DNA of 64,000 bases from Bradyrhizobium sp. C9 (lineage in GTDB: Bacteria; Pseudomonadota; Alphaproteobacteria; Rhizobiales; Xanthobacteraceae), in contig NZ_NWTG01000010.1 of assembly GCF_002532045.1 (NCBI RefSeq), positions 1 through 64,000 of the forward strand, given 5' to 3'. Below the pieces are notes generated by a model. That model saw only the letters and a program-made list of their open reading frames with translations, had not been told where the DNA came from and did no database searches. This document shows positions 41,738 through 50,783 of the stretch, piece by piece; position 1 is the first letter of the stretch, and the number at the start of each line of letters is the position of its first letter. Made by a program: the position numbers and the translations under genes.

Positions 41738-43346
41738 TGCCTCCGCTGCTCAGCCGGTCGATAGTCTGCTTGATCTGCGCCAGCGCCGATGCGTTCACCG
41801 ACAATTCGCGCAGGCCGCAGTTCAGGAGCGCGGGAACGCAGCGCGGATCACCCGCCATGTCGCCACACAGGCTGACACTGACGCCGGCGCGGCGGCCATG
41901 CTCGGCGGTCCGCGCGATCAATTCGAGCACTGCGGGATGCAAGGGGTCCATCAGGGGGGCGAGAGCTCCGTTGGAACGATCACAGGCCAGCACGTATTGC
42001 GCGAGATCGTTCGAGCCGATCGAGAAGAACGACGCCTTGAAGCTCGAGATCGCCAGGGCCGCCGCCGGAACCTCGACCATGATTCCGAGCTCGGGGAGCA
42101 TCGCGGCAATGCCGTCCGCCTGCAAGCGCTGCACGATGTCGGCGAACAACTTCCGTCCCGCCTCGAGCTCGTCCGCCGACGTCACCATCGGGAACATGAC
42201 CTTGAGATTGCCGCGCACCGCGGCGCGGGCTAGCGCGCGGAGCTGGACCGCAAAGATCTCGGGCCGGGCGAGGCAAAGCCGCAAGCCGCGCACGCCAAGG
42301 AACGGATTGGCCTCGCCGTCGAATGTGAAGCCGGGGACCGGCTTGTCGCCGCCGGCATCGAAGGTGCGGATCGTGACCGGCCGCGCTCCGGCCCAACGCA
42401 ATACCGCGTCATAGGCCTGGAATTGAGTGTCCTCATCCGGCAGGTCGCTCCGCCCGGCGAGCAGGAACTCGGTCCGCATCAGTCCGATGCCGTCGGCATA
42501 TTGCGCGTCCGCATCATCGAGGTCGTCGACGCGCTGGATATTGATCAAAAGCTTGATGCGCTCGCCGCGCCACGAGGCGGTTGGCCGCCGCAGGATCGCG
42601 CGGGCGGATGCCCGGCTCTTGCGATGGCTCTCGCGCCGCTTCTCGAAGACGCGCACCTGCTCGGCGCTGGGATCGAGCTCCAGCGTCGCGCCTTCGCCGT
42701 CGAGCAGCGCCGTGGCGCCGGCATCGGGAATAGCACCGAGCTGCACGACCATCGGGATGCCGCGCGCCCGCGCCAGCATCGCGACGTGGCTGGTCGGACT
42801 GCCGTGCAGCAGTGCCAGGCCGCCGCCGCCGGACCAATCGATCTCCAGGAAGCGCGACGGCGGCAGGTCGTCGGCACAGACGACGCCTCCGCTCGGAATC
42901 TTCAGCGGCTCGCCCTCGTCGCCGCGCAGGATGTGGACCACGCGGTCGCGCAGGTCCGCAAGGTCCGACGAACGCGCCTGCAGATATTCATCCGCCGCCG
43001 AATTATACTCCGCGATCTGCCCGTCGAGCGTCGATCGCCATGCGACGTCGGCCGGACGCCCCTCGCCGATCGACGCAAAGATCGCCTCGATCAGATCCTC
43101 ATCCTCCAGCAACGCGACCTGGAATTCGAGGATCTGCGCGGCTTCGCCGCCGGCGCTGGCGGCAAGATCGGCGATCTGTCCGCTCGCGAGATCGATCGCC
43201 TTGCGCAGGGCGAGCGCCTCCTCGACCAGCGTGCCGGCCACCCGCTCGCCGCCGCCGCCCGCATCGACGCGGACCAGCGGACCATGGGCAAAGCCGATCG
43301 AGGCGGTCCTGCCGCGGTAGGCCGATCCTGCAGCGCCGCCCTGCAT
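41727..43346 (-). CDS. PTS Enzyme I (phosphoenolpyruvate-protein phosphotransferase)
   Basis: A 539-residue Enzyme I. Start 43346 (GGAGCAGG upstream, one base after the HPr stop) is preferred; 43361 would overlap. His187 in GSPTSHVAML is the phosphorylated histidine; the C-terminal PEP-binding barrel has GIGLMRTEFLL, GNLKVMFPMV, SFFSIGSNDLAQY and the catalytic Cys in SVSLCGDMAGDP. It takes phosphate from PEP and passes it to the HPr encoded just before. It is a dedicated copy within the dha operon, distinct in position from the nitrogen-PTS EI. Confidence 0.93.
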   Translation of the reverse strand: MQGGAAGSAYRGRTASIGFAHGPLVRVDAGGGGERVAGTLVEEALALRKAIDLASGQIADLAASAGGEAAQILEFQVALLEDEDLIEAIFASIGEGRPADVAWRSTLDGQIAEYNSAADEYLQARSSDLADLRDRVVHILRGDEGEPLKIPSGGVVCADDLPPSRFLEIDWSGGGGLALLHGSPTSHVAMLARARGIPMVVQLGAIPDAGATALLDGEGATLELDPSAEQVRVFEKRRESHRKSRASARAILRRPTASWRGERIKLLINIQRVDDLDDADAQYADGIGLMRTEFLLAGRSDLPDEDTQFQAYDAVLRWAGARPVTIRTFDAGGDKPVPGFTFDGEANPFLGVRGLRLCLARPEIFAVQLRALARAAVRGNLKVMFPMVTSADELEAGRKLFADIVQRLQADGIAAMLPELGIMVEVPAAALAISSFKASFFSIGSNDLAQYVLACDRSNGALAPLMDPLHPAVLELIARTAEHGRRAGVSVSLCGDMAGDPRCVPALLNCGLRELSVNASALAQIKQTIDRLSSGGSVG

Positions 43347-43347
43347 G

Positions 43348-43659
43348 CTAGCCTGCTCCATCCGGAAAATCGCTGGCAACCAGATCGACCAGGGCCGCGA
43401 CGGCGGCTTCGGCGTCGCTGCCGGAGGCCTTGATCTCGATCGTGCTGCCGTGCGCGGCGCGCATCGCCATGATCTTTGCTACGCTCTTGGCATTGATCCA
43501 CTCGGGCGCACCGGCGACCCGCACCGAGATCTGCGCCTCGAACTTCTTGGCGAGCTTGGTCAGCTTGACCGCCGGGCGCGCGTGCATGCCCACCGCATGC
43601 ACCAGCCGCACATTGCCGGTGAAGATCTGTCCGTCCGCTTTATCAAGCATACTCATCAT
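43348..43659 (-). CDS. HPr-family phosphocarrier
   Basis: A 103-residue HPr (starts at 43659, 43656 or 43650 are all possible). His26 in VGMHARPAVKL is the phosphorylation site and INAKSVAKIM holds the regulatory-type serine. It carries phosphate from Enzyme I to the EIIA-like DhaM encoded 22 bases upstream. In E. coli the corresponding domain is fused to DhaM; here it is a separate gene. Confidence 0.93.
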   Translation of the reverse strand: MMSMLDKADGQIFTGNVRLVHAVGMHARPAVKLTKLAKKFEAQISVRVAGAPEWINAKSVAKIMAMRAAHGSTIEIKASGSDAEAAVAALVDLVASDFPDGAG

Positions 43660-43681
43660 CCATCATCGCTTCGCCGACCTC

Positions 43682-44074
43682 TCAGTCGGCAGAGAGTTCC
43701 TCGGCCACGGCCTTGACCTGGGCCAGTGAGCTGCCGCCCGCCGCCTCGGTCGCCGCCATCACGGCGCCCTCGACGATCGGCGCGTTGCACACGACAACGA
43801 GGTCGCGCCGCGCGGGCTCCAGCATCTCCACCGCCATTTCGCTGTTGGTCTCGGCGCCGCCGAGATCGACCAGCACCGCGACCCCCTTCGGAGACCAGGC
43901 GTCATTGATGGCGTCGATGATCAGCGGCACGCTGGTGCCCAATCCGCCGTCCGGATTGCCGCCGCAGAACGCCACCTTGACCTCGCTGCCGACCATCTGC
44001 CGCACCATGTCGGCGGTCCCCTTGGCGATGTCGCTGGAATGCGAGACGATCACGATCCCCACAGTGTCAGTCAT
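43682..44074 (-). CDS. dhaM: DhaM, EIIA-Man-like phosphoryl donor subunit
   Basis: A 130-residue protein with the mannose-type EIIA fold: His12 in GIVIVSHSSDIAKG, CGGNPDGGLGTS, and LVDLGGAETNSEMA. It phosphorylates ADP bound to DhaL. Start 44074 overlaps the dhaL stop by four bases (ATGA). It is only the EIIA module; the HPr and EI modules are encoded by the next two genes. Confidence 0.95.
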   Translation of the reverse strand: MTDTVGIVIVSHSSDIAKGTADMVRQMVGSEVKVAFCGGNPDGGLGTSVPLIIDAINDAWSPKGVAVLVDLGGAETNSEMAVEMLEPARRDLVVVCNAPIVEGAVMAATEAAGGSSLAQVKAVAEELSAD

Positions 44075-44694
44075 GGGCGTGCCTCCAGGCCGGCGCACAC
44101 CGCCTGCACCAGCACGCAGCTCGACCGCGCACCGGGATCGACATGGCCCACACTGCGCGCGCCGAGGAACGAAGCGCGCCCCTTTGTGGCCTGCATCGGC
44201 GCCGTCCGTTCGACCGCCTCGGTCGCGGTGGTGCGCACCCGCGCGATCAGATCCGGCTGGCCGGCCGCCGTCTTCAACGTCTCCAGCACGGGAACCAGTA
44301 CGTCCAGCATCGTCTTCTCGCCGACTTGCGAGCGGCCGCGCGCGCTCACCGCGTTCACGGCGCTGCCGAACACATCGGCGAGATCGTCGGGCAACTGCTT
44401 GTCGTGCGACAGCGCCTCGCCCGCGGCGAGAAAGAAGCTGCCATAGAGCGGCCCGGAGGCGCCGCCGACCGTCATCACCAGGGTCTTGCCGATCATCTTC
44501 AGCGCTTCGTCGAGCGGCTGCGCCGAGATCGCATCAAGCTTGCCGAGCACGGCTTCGCAACCGCGCTTCATGTTGGTCCCGTGGTCGCCATCGCCGATCG
44601 CCTGATCCAGGCTCGTCAGCTCCGGTGCGCTGGCGATGACCTGCTCTGCGGCCGCCTTGACCAACGACTTCAATGTCTCTGATGGCACCGACAT
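44071..44694 (-). CDS. dhaL: DhaL, ADP-binding subunit of dihydroxyacetone kinase
   Basis: A 207-residue helical-barrel protein holding ADP and two Mg ions. Asp30, Asp35 and Asp37 (LDQAIGDGDHGTN) are at exactly the positions known for E. coli DhaL; GGASGPLYGSFF and GRASFLGARSVGHVDPG are intact. Acts as the phosphate carrier between DhaM and DhaK. Twenty-one bases separate it from the upstream ATPase gene. Confidence 0.95.
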   Translation of the reverse strand: MSVPSETLKSLVKAAAEQVIASAPELTSLDQAIGDGDHGTNMKRGCEAVLGKLDAISAQPLDEALKMIGKTLVMTVGGASGPLYGSFFLAAGEALSHDKQLPDDLADVFGSAVNAVSARGRSQVGEKTMLDVLVPVLETLKTAAGQPDLIARVRTTATEAVERTAPMQATKGRASFLGARSVGHVDPGARSSCVLVQAVCAGLEARP

Positions 44695-44715
44695 CTCCTC
44701 GATCCTCTCGCCCCT

Positions 44716-45741
44716 CTAATGAACCGCCGCGGCGATGCGCTGCCCGGCGCGGTCGAAACACAACGGACGCACCAGATGCAAGTCGACCTCCTGGCCGGCC
44801 TGCAGCGGCTGATGCGGATCCGCCAGCGTCACCAGCGTCTCGCCCTTATAGTCCAGATGAATATGATTCTGCTCGCCGAGGTGCTCGACCCGATGCACGC
44901 GGCCGACCATCTGCCCGCCATTGCGCGCGGCGAGCTGCAGGTGCTCGGTGCGAATGCCGACCGTCTCGGTTCCAGCCGGCATCGCGACATCGGAGAGCAG
45001 GCGCGCCGGCAGGAAGTTGATCTGTGGCGTGCCGAGCCGCGAGGCGACGTAGCTGCTGGACGGGCTTTCGTAGATCTCCCGGGGCGTGCCGAGCTGCAAC
45101 AACTGGCCGTCCCTGACCACGCCGATGCGCGAGGCCATCGTCATCGCCTCGACCTGATCGTGGGTGACGTAGAGGATGGTCGCGCCGAGCTCGATCTGGA
45201 TCCGTTTCAGTTCGAGCCGCAGCTCCGCGCGGAGCTTTGCATCGAGCGAGGACAGCGGCTCGTCCATCAGATAGATCGAGGGATCGCGCACCAGCGCCCG
45301 GCCGATCGCCACGCGCTGCATCTCGCCGCCGGACAGCCGGGTGGCGCGGTTGTTCAGCTTGCTTGCGATATGCAGCAGCTCGGCGGTCTGCTCGACGCGC
45401 TTGCGGATGATCGGCTCCGCCACCCGACGGGCGGGGGAGCGCAGCGGAAACGCCAGATTGTCGTAGACCGTCAAATGCGGATACAGCGAATATTGCTGGA
45501 ACACGAAGGCGATATCCCGCGAGCCGGGCGGATCCTGCGTCACGTCGCGCCCGTCGATCATCACGGAGCCCGTATCGGGGCTCTCCAGTCCGGTGATCAG
45601 CCGCAGCGTCGTGGTCTTGCCGGCACCGCTCGGCCCGAGCAGGACCAGGAACTCGCCGTCGTTCACCGTCAGCGAGAGGTCGCGGACGGCTTCGATCGCG
45701 CCGAAGCGCTTGTTGACGTTGCGCAGGGTGACGTCAGCCAT
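44716..45741 (-). CDS. ABC transporter ATPase (MalK/UgpC-like), second of two
   Basis: A 341-residue ATPase with Walker A GPSGAGKTT, signature LSGGEMQRVAIG, Walker B IYLMDEPLSSLD and a C-terminal TOBE-type domain (VGIRTEHLQL). Its start overlaps the stop of the first ATPase gene by eight bases. Having two different ATPases for one pair of permeases is the organisation described for a rhizobial glycerol importer (GlpSTPQV type). Confidence 0.94.
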   Translation of the reverse strand: MADVTLRNVNKRFGAIEAVRDLSLTVNDGEFLVLLGPSGAGKTTTLRLITGLESPDTGSVMIDGRDVTQDPPGSRDIAFVFQQYSLYPHLTVYDNLAFPLRSPARRVAEPIIRKRVEQTAELLHIASKLNNRATRLSGGEMQRVAIGRALVRDPSIYLMDEPLSSLDAKLRAELRLELKRIQIELGATILYVTHDQVEAMTMASRIGVVRDGQLLQLGTPREIYESPSSSYVASRLGTPQINFLPARLLSDVAMPAGTETVGIRTEHLQLAARNGGQMVGRVHRVEHLGEQNHIHLDYKGETLVTLADPHQPLQAGQEVDLHLVRPLCFDRAGQRIAAAVH

Positions 45742-46831
45742 GGCGCACGCCCTCCGCACTGGCGGTCCGGATCGCACGGCCGCTGCCGATGTCGAACAGC
45801 GCCAGTCGCTCGGCAGCGAAGTCGAGACCGATGGTTTCACCGATCTGCACCGACGCGCTGGAAGGCAGCCGCGCGGCGACTCTTCCATAGGCCGTGTCGA
45901 CGGTGACGATCTGGGTGGTGCCGAGATATTCCGCGCCGAACACCTCGCCGCGCACGGCACCCGCGTCGGCGAAGCGGATATGCTCCGGACGAACGCCGAG
46001 CGCCAGCGGCGCGCTGGCGCGGTCCTCGCGGATCTCCGGCACCGCAAGCCGGGTGTCGTGGAAGCTGATCGCGCGGTCGCCGGACCGCAGGCCGCCCTCG
46101 AAGCGCAGGAAGTTCATCGGCGGCGAACCGATGAAATCGGCGACGAACATGCTCGCGGGCCGGTCATAGACCTCCTGCGGCGTGCCGATCTGCTCGACAC
46201 GTCCCTTGTTCATGACGGCGATCTGGTCGGCCATCGACATCGCCTCGAGCTGGTCGTGCGTGACATAGACCGTGGTCGCCTTGATGCGATCGTGCAGGTC
46301 GCGCAGCTCGCCGCACATCAGATGGCGAAACTCGGCGTCGAGCGCGCCTAGCGGCTCGTCCATCAGGAACGCCTTCGGCCGCCGCACCATGGCGCGCCCG
46401 AGCGCGACGCGCTGCCGGTCGCCGCCCGAGAGTTTCGAGGTCTTGCTCGACAGCAGGTGCTCGATCCGCAGCATTCGCGCGGTCTCCTGCACGCGTTCGC
46501 GAATCTCGCGCCTCGCCATGCCCTGGCACTTCAGGGGAAAACCGATGTTCTCCCCGACATTCATGTGCGGATAGAGCGCGAACAGCTGGAACACGAAGGC
46601 GATATCGCGCGCGGCGGCACGGTGGAACGTGACGTCCTCGCCATCGAGCAGGATCTTGCCTTCGGTCGGCAGCTCGAGGCCGGCGATCATGCGCAAGGTG
46701 GTGGTCTTGCCGCAGCCGGACGGCCCGAGCATCGCGAAGAACGTGCCGTCGTCGATCGTGAAGGTCGAGCCTTCCACCGCGGTGAACTGATCGAACGACT
46801 TGCGCAGGTTTTCGATGCGGATCTGTGCCAT
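45734..46831 (-). CDS. ABC transporter ATPase (MalK/UgpC-like), first of two
   Basis: A 365-residue ATPase: Walker A GPSGCGKTT, signature LSGGDRQRVALG, Walker B AFLMDEPLGALD, and TOBE domain with LGVRPEHIRF. It powers import with the two permeases upstream. The two ATPases differ enough to be paralogues forming a heterodimer. Confidence 0.95.
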   Translation of the reverse strand: MAQIRIENLRKSFDQFTAVEGSTFTIDDGTFFAMLGPSGCGKTTTLRMIAGLELPTEGKILLDGEDVTFHRAAARDIAFVFQLFALYPHMNVGENIGFPLKCQGMARREIRERVQETARMLRIEHLLSSKTSKLSGGDRQRVALGRAMVRRPKAFLMDEPLGALDAEFRHLMCGELRDLHDRIKATTVYVTHDQLEAMSMADQIAVMNKGRVEQIGTPQEVYDRPASMFVADFIGSPPMNFLRFEGGLRSGDRAISFHDTRLAVPEIREDRASAPLALGVRPEHIRFADAGAVRGEVFGAEYLGTTQIVTVDTAYGRVAARLPSSASVQIGETIGLDFAAERLALFDIGSGRAIRTASAEGVRHG

Positions 46832-46835
46832 GGCG

Positions 46836-47051
46836 CTATTCCGGAAAATGGCTGACGATGACGAAGCCGACCGTGCCGGCCAGGATCGTCACGAAGGAGT
46901 AGCTGTAGAGATCGATCGACCAGGGCTGCACCAGCATGATGATGCCGCCTCCGATCAGGGTCATCGCGATGGCCTCCCACGGCCCGCGACGAAACCAGCG
47001 CGCTGCGCCGCTCCGAGTTACGCCATTCCTGGCAACCGCAGACCCGCTCAT
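46836..47051 (-). CDS. Small two-helix membrane protein of ABC operon
   Basis: A 71-residue protein with two hydrophobic segments (residues about 27-45 and 50-68: AIAMTLIGGGIIMLVQPW, FVTILAGTVGFVIVSHF). Its ATG overlaps the stop of the MalG-like permease gene (ATGA, 47048-47051). Small membrane proteins at this place are found in related polyol/glycerol ABC operons. Presumably an accessory of the transporter; function unproven. Confidence 0.78.
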   Translation of the reverse strand: MSGSAVARNGVTRSGAARWFRRGPWEAIAMTLIGGGIIMLVQPWSIDLYSYSFVTILAGTVGFVIVSHFPE

Positions 47052-48010
47052 TTACGCACCGCTCCGAAGGTGATGCCGCGCAGCAGATGCTTGCGCAACA
47101 GCACGGTGAACATGACGATCGGGACGACGAACAGCGTGGTCGCGGCGGCAACCGCCGGCCAATCCTGCCCGCCCTCGCCGATGATGAAGGGGATGAAGGG
47201 CGGCATGGTCTGCGCTTCGCCGCTGGTCAGCAGCACCGCGAAGGCGTACTCGTTCCAGGAGAAGATCAGGCAGAAGATCGCAGTCGCGGCGATTCCGGTG
47301 ACGGCCTGCGGCAGCACCACCTTGCGCAGCGCTTGCAGCCGCGTATAGCCGTCGACCAGCGCCGCCTCCTCGTACTCGCGCGGAATCTCGTCGATGAAAC
47401 CCTTGAGCAGCCAGACCGCGAGCGAGACGTTCACGGCGGTGTAGAGCAGGATCATGCCAAGCCGCGTGTCGGTCAGATTGAGCTGCCGGTACATCAGATA
47501 GATCGGGATCGCGACCGCGACCGGCGGCATCATGCGCGTCGACAGGATGAAGAACAGCAGATCGTCCGCCAGCGGAATGCGGAAGCGCGAGAACGCGTAG
47601 GCCGCGAGCGTGCCGAGGAAGACCGCGAGGAAGGTCGATCCGAAGCCGATGATCAGCGAGTTGACGAAGCGCGGCACGACCTTGGAGGGACCTGCGATCA
47701 CCATGTCCCGCTTGCGGACCAGCTTGTCGTACCAGGTCTCCGGCGGCGGCAGCTTGGCGATGAAGTCCGGCGTCTGGCGCGTGCGCACCGTGAACAGGTT
47801 GACATAGCCTTCGAGGGTCGGCTCGAAGATCACCTTGGGCGGATAGGCGATGGCGTCGCTCTGCGACTTGAATGCGGTGGCGACGATCCACAGCAGCGGC
47901 AGGATCGTGATCACGGCATACAGGATGACGAGACCGCCGGCGAACGCCTTGGTGCGCGGCGAGGCCTCGACGATCGAATGCGCGGTGGATCTGGTGGCGG
48001 CAGCGGTCAT
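47048..48010 (-). CDS. ABC sugar/polyol permease, MalG-like
   Basis: A 320-residue permease with about six helices; start MTAAATRSTAHS at 48010 overlaps the stop of the MalF-like gene by four bases. The ATPase-contacting EAA loop is EEAALVDGYTRLQALRKVVLP. A periplasmic insert around residues 75-105 (RTRQTPDFIAKLPPPETWYDK) is longer than usual. Forms the membrane channel with the partner encoded upstream. Confidence 0.95.
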   Translation of the reverse strand: MTAAATRSTAHSIVEASPRTKAFAGGLVILYAVITILPLLWIVATAFKSQSDAIAYPPKVIFEPTLEGYVNLFTVRTRQTPDFIAKLPPPETWYDKLVRKRDMVIAGPSKVVPRFVNSLIIGFGSTFLAVFLGTLAAYAFSRFRIPLADDLLFFILSTRMMPPVAVAIPIYLMYRQLNLTDTRLGMILLYTAVNVSLAVWLLKGFIDEIPREYEEAALVDGYTRLQALRKVVLPQAVTGIAATAIFCLIFSWNEYAFAVLLTSGEAQTMPPFIPFIIGEGGQDWPAVAAATTLFVVPIVMFTVLLRKHLLRGITFGAVRK

Positions 48011-48981
48011 CGTTGCTTCACCTTGTTGAGCGTCTTGACGTAGATGTTGGCGGCGCCGAATACGGTCACGAACAGGATGATGGCGAGCGCCGAGGAATAG
48101 CCGGTGCGCCACTTCTCGAACGCCGCGCGCTTCAGCGAGATCGACACCAGCTCGGTGGTCGAGCCCGGCCCGCCCGAGGTCAAGAGATTGACCATGTCGA
48201 ACATCTTGAAGTTCTCGATGGCTCGGAACAGCACCGCGAGCATCAGGAACGGCACCGTCATCGGCAGCGTGATCGACCAGAACTGCCGCCAGGGCGAGGC
48301 GCGATCGACTTCCGCAGCCTCGTAGATGTAATCGGGGATCGAGCGCAGCCCGGCGAGGCAGATCAGCATCACGTAGGGCGCCCACATCCAGGTATCGACC
48401 AGCACGATGGTCCACGGCGCCAGCGACACCTGCCCGGTCATGCTGAACGAGCTCGTCGGCACGCCGGTGAACAGGCTGATCAGATAGTTGAACGGTCCGA
48501 TCTGCGGCTGCAGCAGCAGCGTCCAGAAATTGCCGACCACCGCCGGAGACAGCATCATCGGCAGCAGGATGATCGTGGTCCAGAAGCTGTGGCCGCGAAA
48601 CTGACGGTTGATCAAGAGCGCCAGGCCGAAGCCGACGACCACCTGCAACGCCACCGACGAGATCACGAACTGCGCCGTGGTCTGCAGCCGGAACCAGACG
48701 TCCTCGTCCGTGAGGATGTCCCTGAAATTGTCGAGACCGACGAACCGCAGCGGCAGATAGGACATGCTGAGGTTGAGGTTGGTGAAGGACAGCCGGATCA
48801 TCCAGATCAGCGGAAAGATGTTGATCGCGAGCAGCAGCGCGATCGTCGGCGCGACGAACAGCCAGGCGATCGCCCGGTCCGACAGTCCGTGGACACGCCG
48901 GGCGGCGCGGGATTTTACAGGCTTGCTCACGCCTGGGATCGTAGCATGATCGGGTTGGAGGATCGTCGTCATCGTGTCCAT
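48007..48981 (-). CDS. ABC sugar/polyol permease, MalF-like
   Basis: A 324-residue permease (ATG 48981; 48972 possible). Six or more helices with EAA loop IYEAAEVDRASPWRQFWSI. An N-terminal cytoplasmic extension rich in Lys/Arg precedes the first helix. Lies 71 bases after the binding-protein gene and is coupled to the second permease. Confidence 0.95.
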   Translation of the reverse strand: MDTMTTILQPDHATIPGVSKPVKSRAARRVHGLSDRAIAWLFVAPTIALLLAINIFPLIWMIRLSFTNLNLSMSYLPLRFVGLDNFRDILTDEDVWFRLQTTAQFVISSVALQVVVGFGLALLINRQFRGHSFWTTIILLPMMLSPAVVGNFWTLLLQPQIGPFNYLISLFTGVPTSSFSMTGQVSLAPWTIVLVDTWMWAPYVMLICLAGLRSIPDYIYEAAEVDRASPWRQFWSITLPMTVPFLMLAVLFRAIENFKMFDMVNLLTSGGPGSTTELVSISLKRAAFEKWRTGYSSALAIILFVTVFGAANIYVKTLNKVKQR

Positions 48982-49052
48982 CAGCGGGGCTGGGCTGGTT
49001 CGGATTCCCCGAGGCAGCCCTCGGGGAATCCAGTTCAGAGTGTGGGCGGACG

Positions 49053-50411
49053 CTATTGCGAGGCGACTTCCTTGCCCTGCTCCTTGAACACCTTGGTCCA
49101 GTCCTTGACCAGGAGATCGAGCGCCTGCTGTGACGTGCCCTTGTCGGCGACGACGTAGTCATGCACCCGCTTCTGCATGTCGAGCAGCAGCTGCGCGTAG
49201 GACGGCTCGGCCCAGAAGTCCTTGACGATACCCATCGACTCCAGGAATTGCGGCGCGAACGCCGCGCTCTTCGGGAAGTCGGGCGCGTCGACCACCGCCT
49301 TGAGCGCCGAGTAGCCGCCGATCTGCCACCACTTCTGCTGCACGGCGGGCTGCGCGAACCATTTGATGTAGGCGAGTGCGTCGTCCTTGTGGTCGGAGGT
49401 TGCCACCACCGAGATGCCCTGCCCGCCGAGCTGCGTGAAGTGCCCCTTGGGACCGGCCGGATTGACGAAGAAGCCGATCTTGTCGCCGCCGACATTCGGG
49501 TCCTTGTAGAGGCCGGGGAAGAAGGCGAACCAGTTCATCTGCATCGCGACCTGGCCGGACTTGAAGGCATCAAGCCCTTCCTGCATGTAGGCGTTGGTCA
49601 TGCCCGGCGCCGTGCAGCACTTGTAGAGCTCCTTGTAGAACTCGAGACCCTTGGCCGCGTCGGCGGAATTGACGATGCCCTGCATCTGGTACGCCTTCTT
49701 CGGATTGTCGTAGGCGAAGCCGTAATTGTAGAGCACGTTGGTCACGCCCATCGTGATGCCTTCCGAGCCGCGCTCGGTGAAGATGTAGGCGCCATAGACC
49801 TTCTTGCCGTCGATCTCGCGGCCCTGGAAGAACTCCGCGATCTGCTTCAGCTCGTCATAGGTCTTCGGCGGCGCCAGGTCGCGGCCGTACTTGGCCTTGA
49901 ACGCGGATTGGATCTCGGGCCGCGAGAACCAGTCCTTGCGGTAGGTCCAGCCCACCGCATCGGCCATGGCCGGCAGCGCCCAGTAGTTCGGCGTGTTCTT
50001 CGGCCACTGCGAGTAGCCGACGACGGTCGCCGGGACGAAATCGTCCATCGAGATCTTCTCCTTGTCGAAGAAGTCGTTGAGCTTGACGTACCACTTGTTC
50101 TCGGCGGCGCCGCCGATCCATTGGCTGTCGCCGATGATCAGGTCGCAGAGCTTGCCGTGCGAGTTTAGCTCGTTGAGGAAGCGATCGGCGTAGCTCGTCC
50201 ATGGGACGAACTCGTATTTCATCTCGATGCCGGATTGCTTGGTGAAGTCCTTGCCCAGTTCGACCAGTGCGTTGGCCGGATCCCATGCCGCCCAGCACAG
50301 TGTGAGCTGCTTGCCTTGTGCTGCGGCTTGCCCGCCGCCGAGACCACCGAGTGCTGCGGCCGCAACGACCGCGGACGCCACCGTACTGCGTAACCATCCC
50401 AATCTTCGCAT
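49053..50411 (-). CDS. ABC transporter substrate-binding protein
   Basis: A 452-residue periplasmic protein. ATG 50411 is preferred, as GGAGG lies eight bases upstream; 50417 is too close. Signal peptide MRRLGWLRS... ends AAAQ. Family 1-type extracellular solute-binding protein: TLCWAAWDPANALVELGKDFTKQ, FNINGDSQWIGG-like hinge region (LIIGDSQWIGGAAENKW) and many aromatic residues (W, Y) that could stack on a sugar or polyol. First gene of the twelve-gene operon ending in dhaK. Ligand inferred to be a C3 or other polyol that yields dihydroxyacetone. Confidence 0.93.
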   Translation of the reverse strand: MRRLGWLRSTVASAVVAAAALGGLGGGQAAAQGKQLTLCWAAWDPANALVELGKDFTKQSGIEMKYEFVPWTSYADRFLNELNSHGKLCDLIIGDSQWIGGAAENKWYVKLNDFFDKEKISMDDFVPATVVGYSQWPKNTPNYWALPAMADAVGWTYRKDWFSRPEIQSAFKAKYGRDLAPPKTYDELKQIAEFFQGREIDGKKVYGAYIFTERGSEGITMGVTNVLYNYGFAYDNPKKAYQMQGIVNSADAAKGLEFYKELYKCCTAPGMTNAYMQEGLDAFKSGQVAMQMNWFAFFPGLYKDPNVGGDKIGFFVNPAGPKGHFTQLGGQGISVVATSDHKDDALAYIKWFAQPAVQQKWWQIGGYSALKAVVDAPDFPKSAAFAPQFLESMGIVKDFWAEPSYAQLLLDMQKRVHDYVVADKGTSQQALDLLVKDWTKVFKEQGKEVASQ

Positions 50412-50601
50412 ATCCATTTCCTCCCTATCGTTGAAGCACCTAACTCGCCCGCCGTATCCGGTGCCGGATTGACGCCGAGACTTCGAAAACCGAGTTGATG
50501 AGCGATGACGGAGAGCGAGACTGAACGCGTCCGGACATCGGGGGTCCGGATGGCGGGGCTCCTCCCACGCATCAGCTCGATGCGCGATGTTTATCGTTTT
50601 T

Positions 50602-50620
50602 GTAATACTAAACGTATTAC
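50602..50620. promoter_or_regulatory. Operator candidate GTAATAC-N5-GTATTAC
   Basis: GTAATAC (50602-50608) and GTATTAC (50614-50620) are perfect 7-bp arms with spacer TAAAC, in the only A/T-rich stretch of this region, about 190 bases before the binding-protein start. Symmetry and spacing resemble GntR- or LacI-type operators. Likely control site of the ABC-dha operon; no regulator of those families is encoded in the window. Confidence 0.6.
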
Positions 50621-50771
50621 TAAATTCAGGAACCCGTCAAGCGGGTTTCTTGCGAGCTTGAGGAAGAGCTAGCTGCGCTCTTATTCGCAGGTAAATCGCT
50701 GCAGTGCACCAACGCTGATAGCCGACAACGCCCAGCGCCTGGCTCCGCCTGGTGTTTAGTGGACCATTTTA

Positions 50772-50783
50772 CTGAACGTTCAG
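50772..50783. promoter_or_regulatory. Palindrome CTGAACGTTCAG
   Basis: A perfect 12-bp dyad within TTTTACTGAACGTTCAGCG, a pattern frequent at TetR-type promoters. It lies 360 bases from the binding-protein gene and 205 bases past the end of the cytochrome c gene. May be a second operator or a remnant of a lost gene. Confidence 0.4.
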
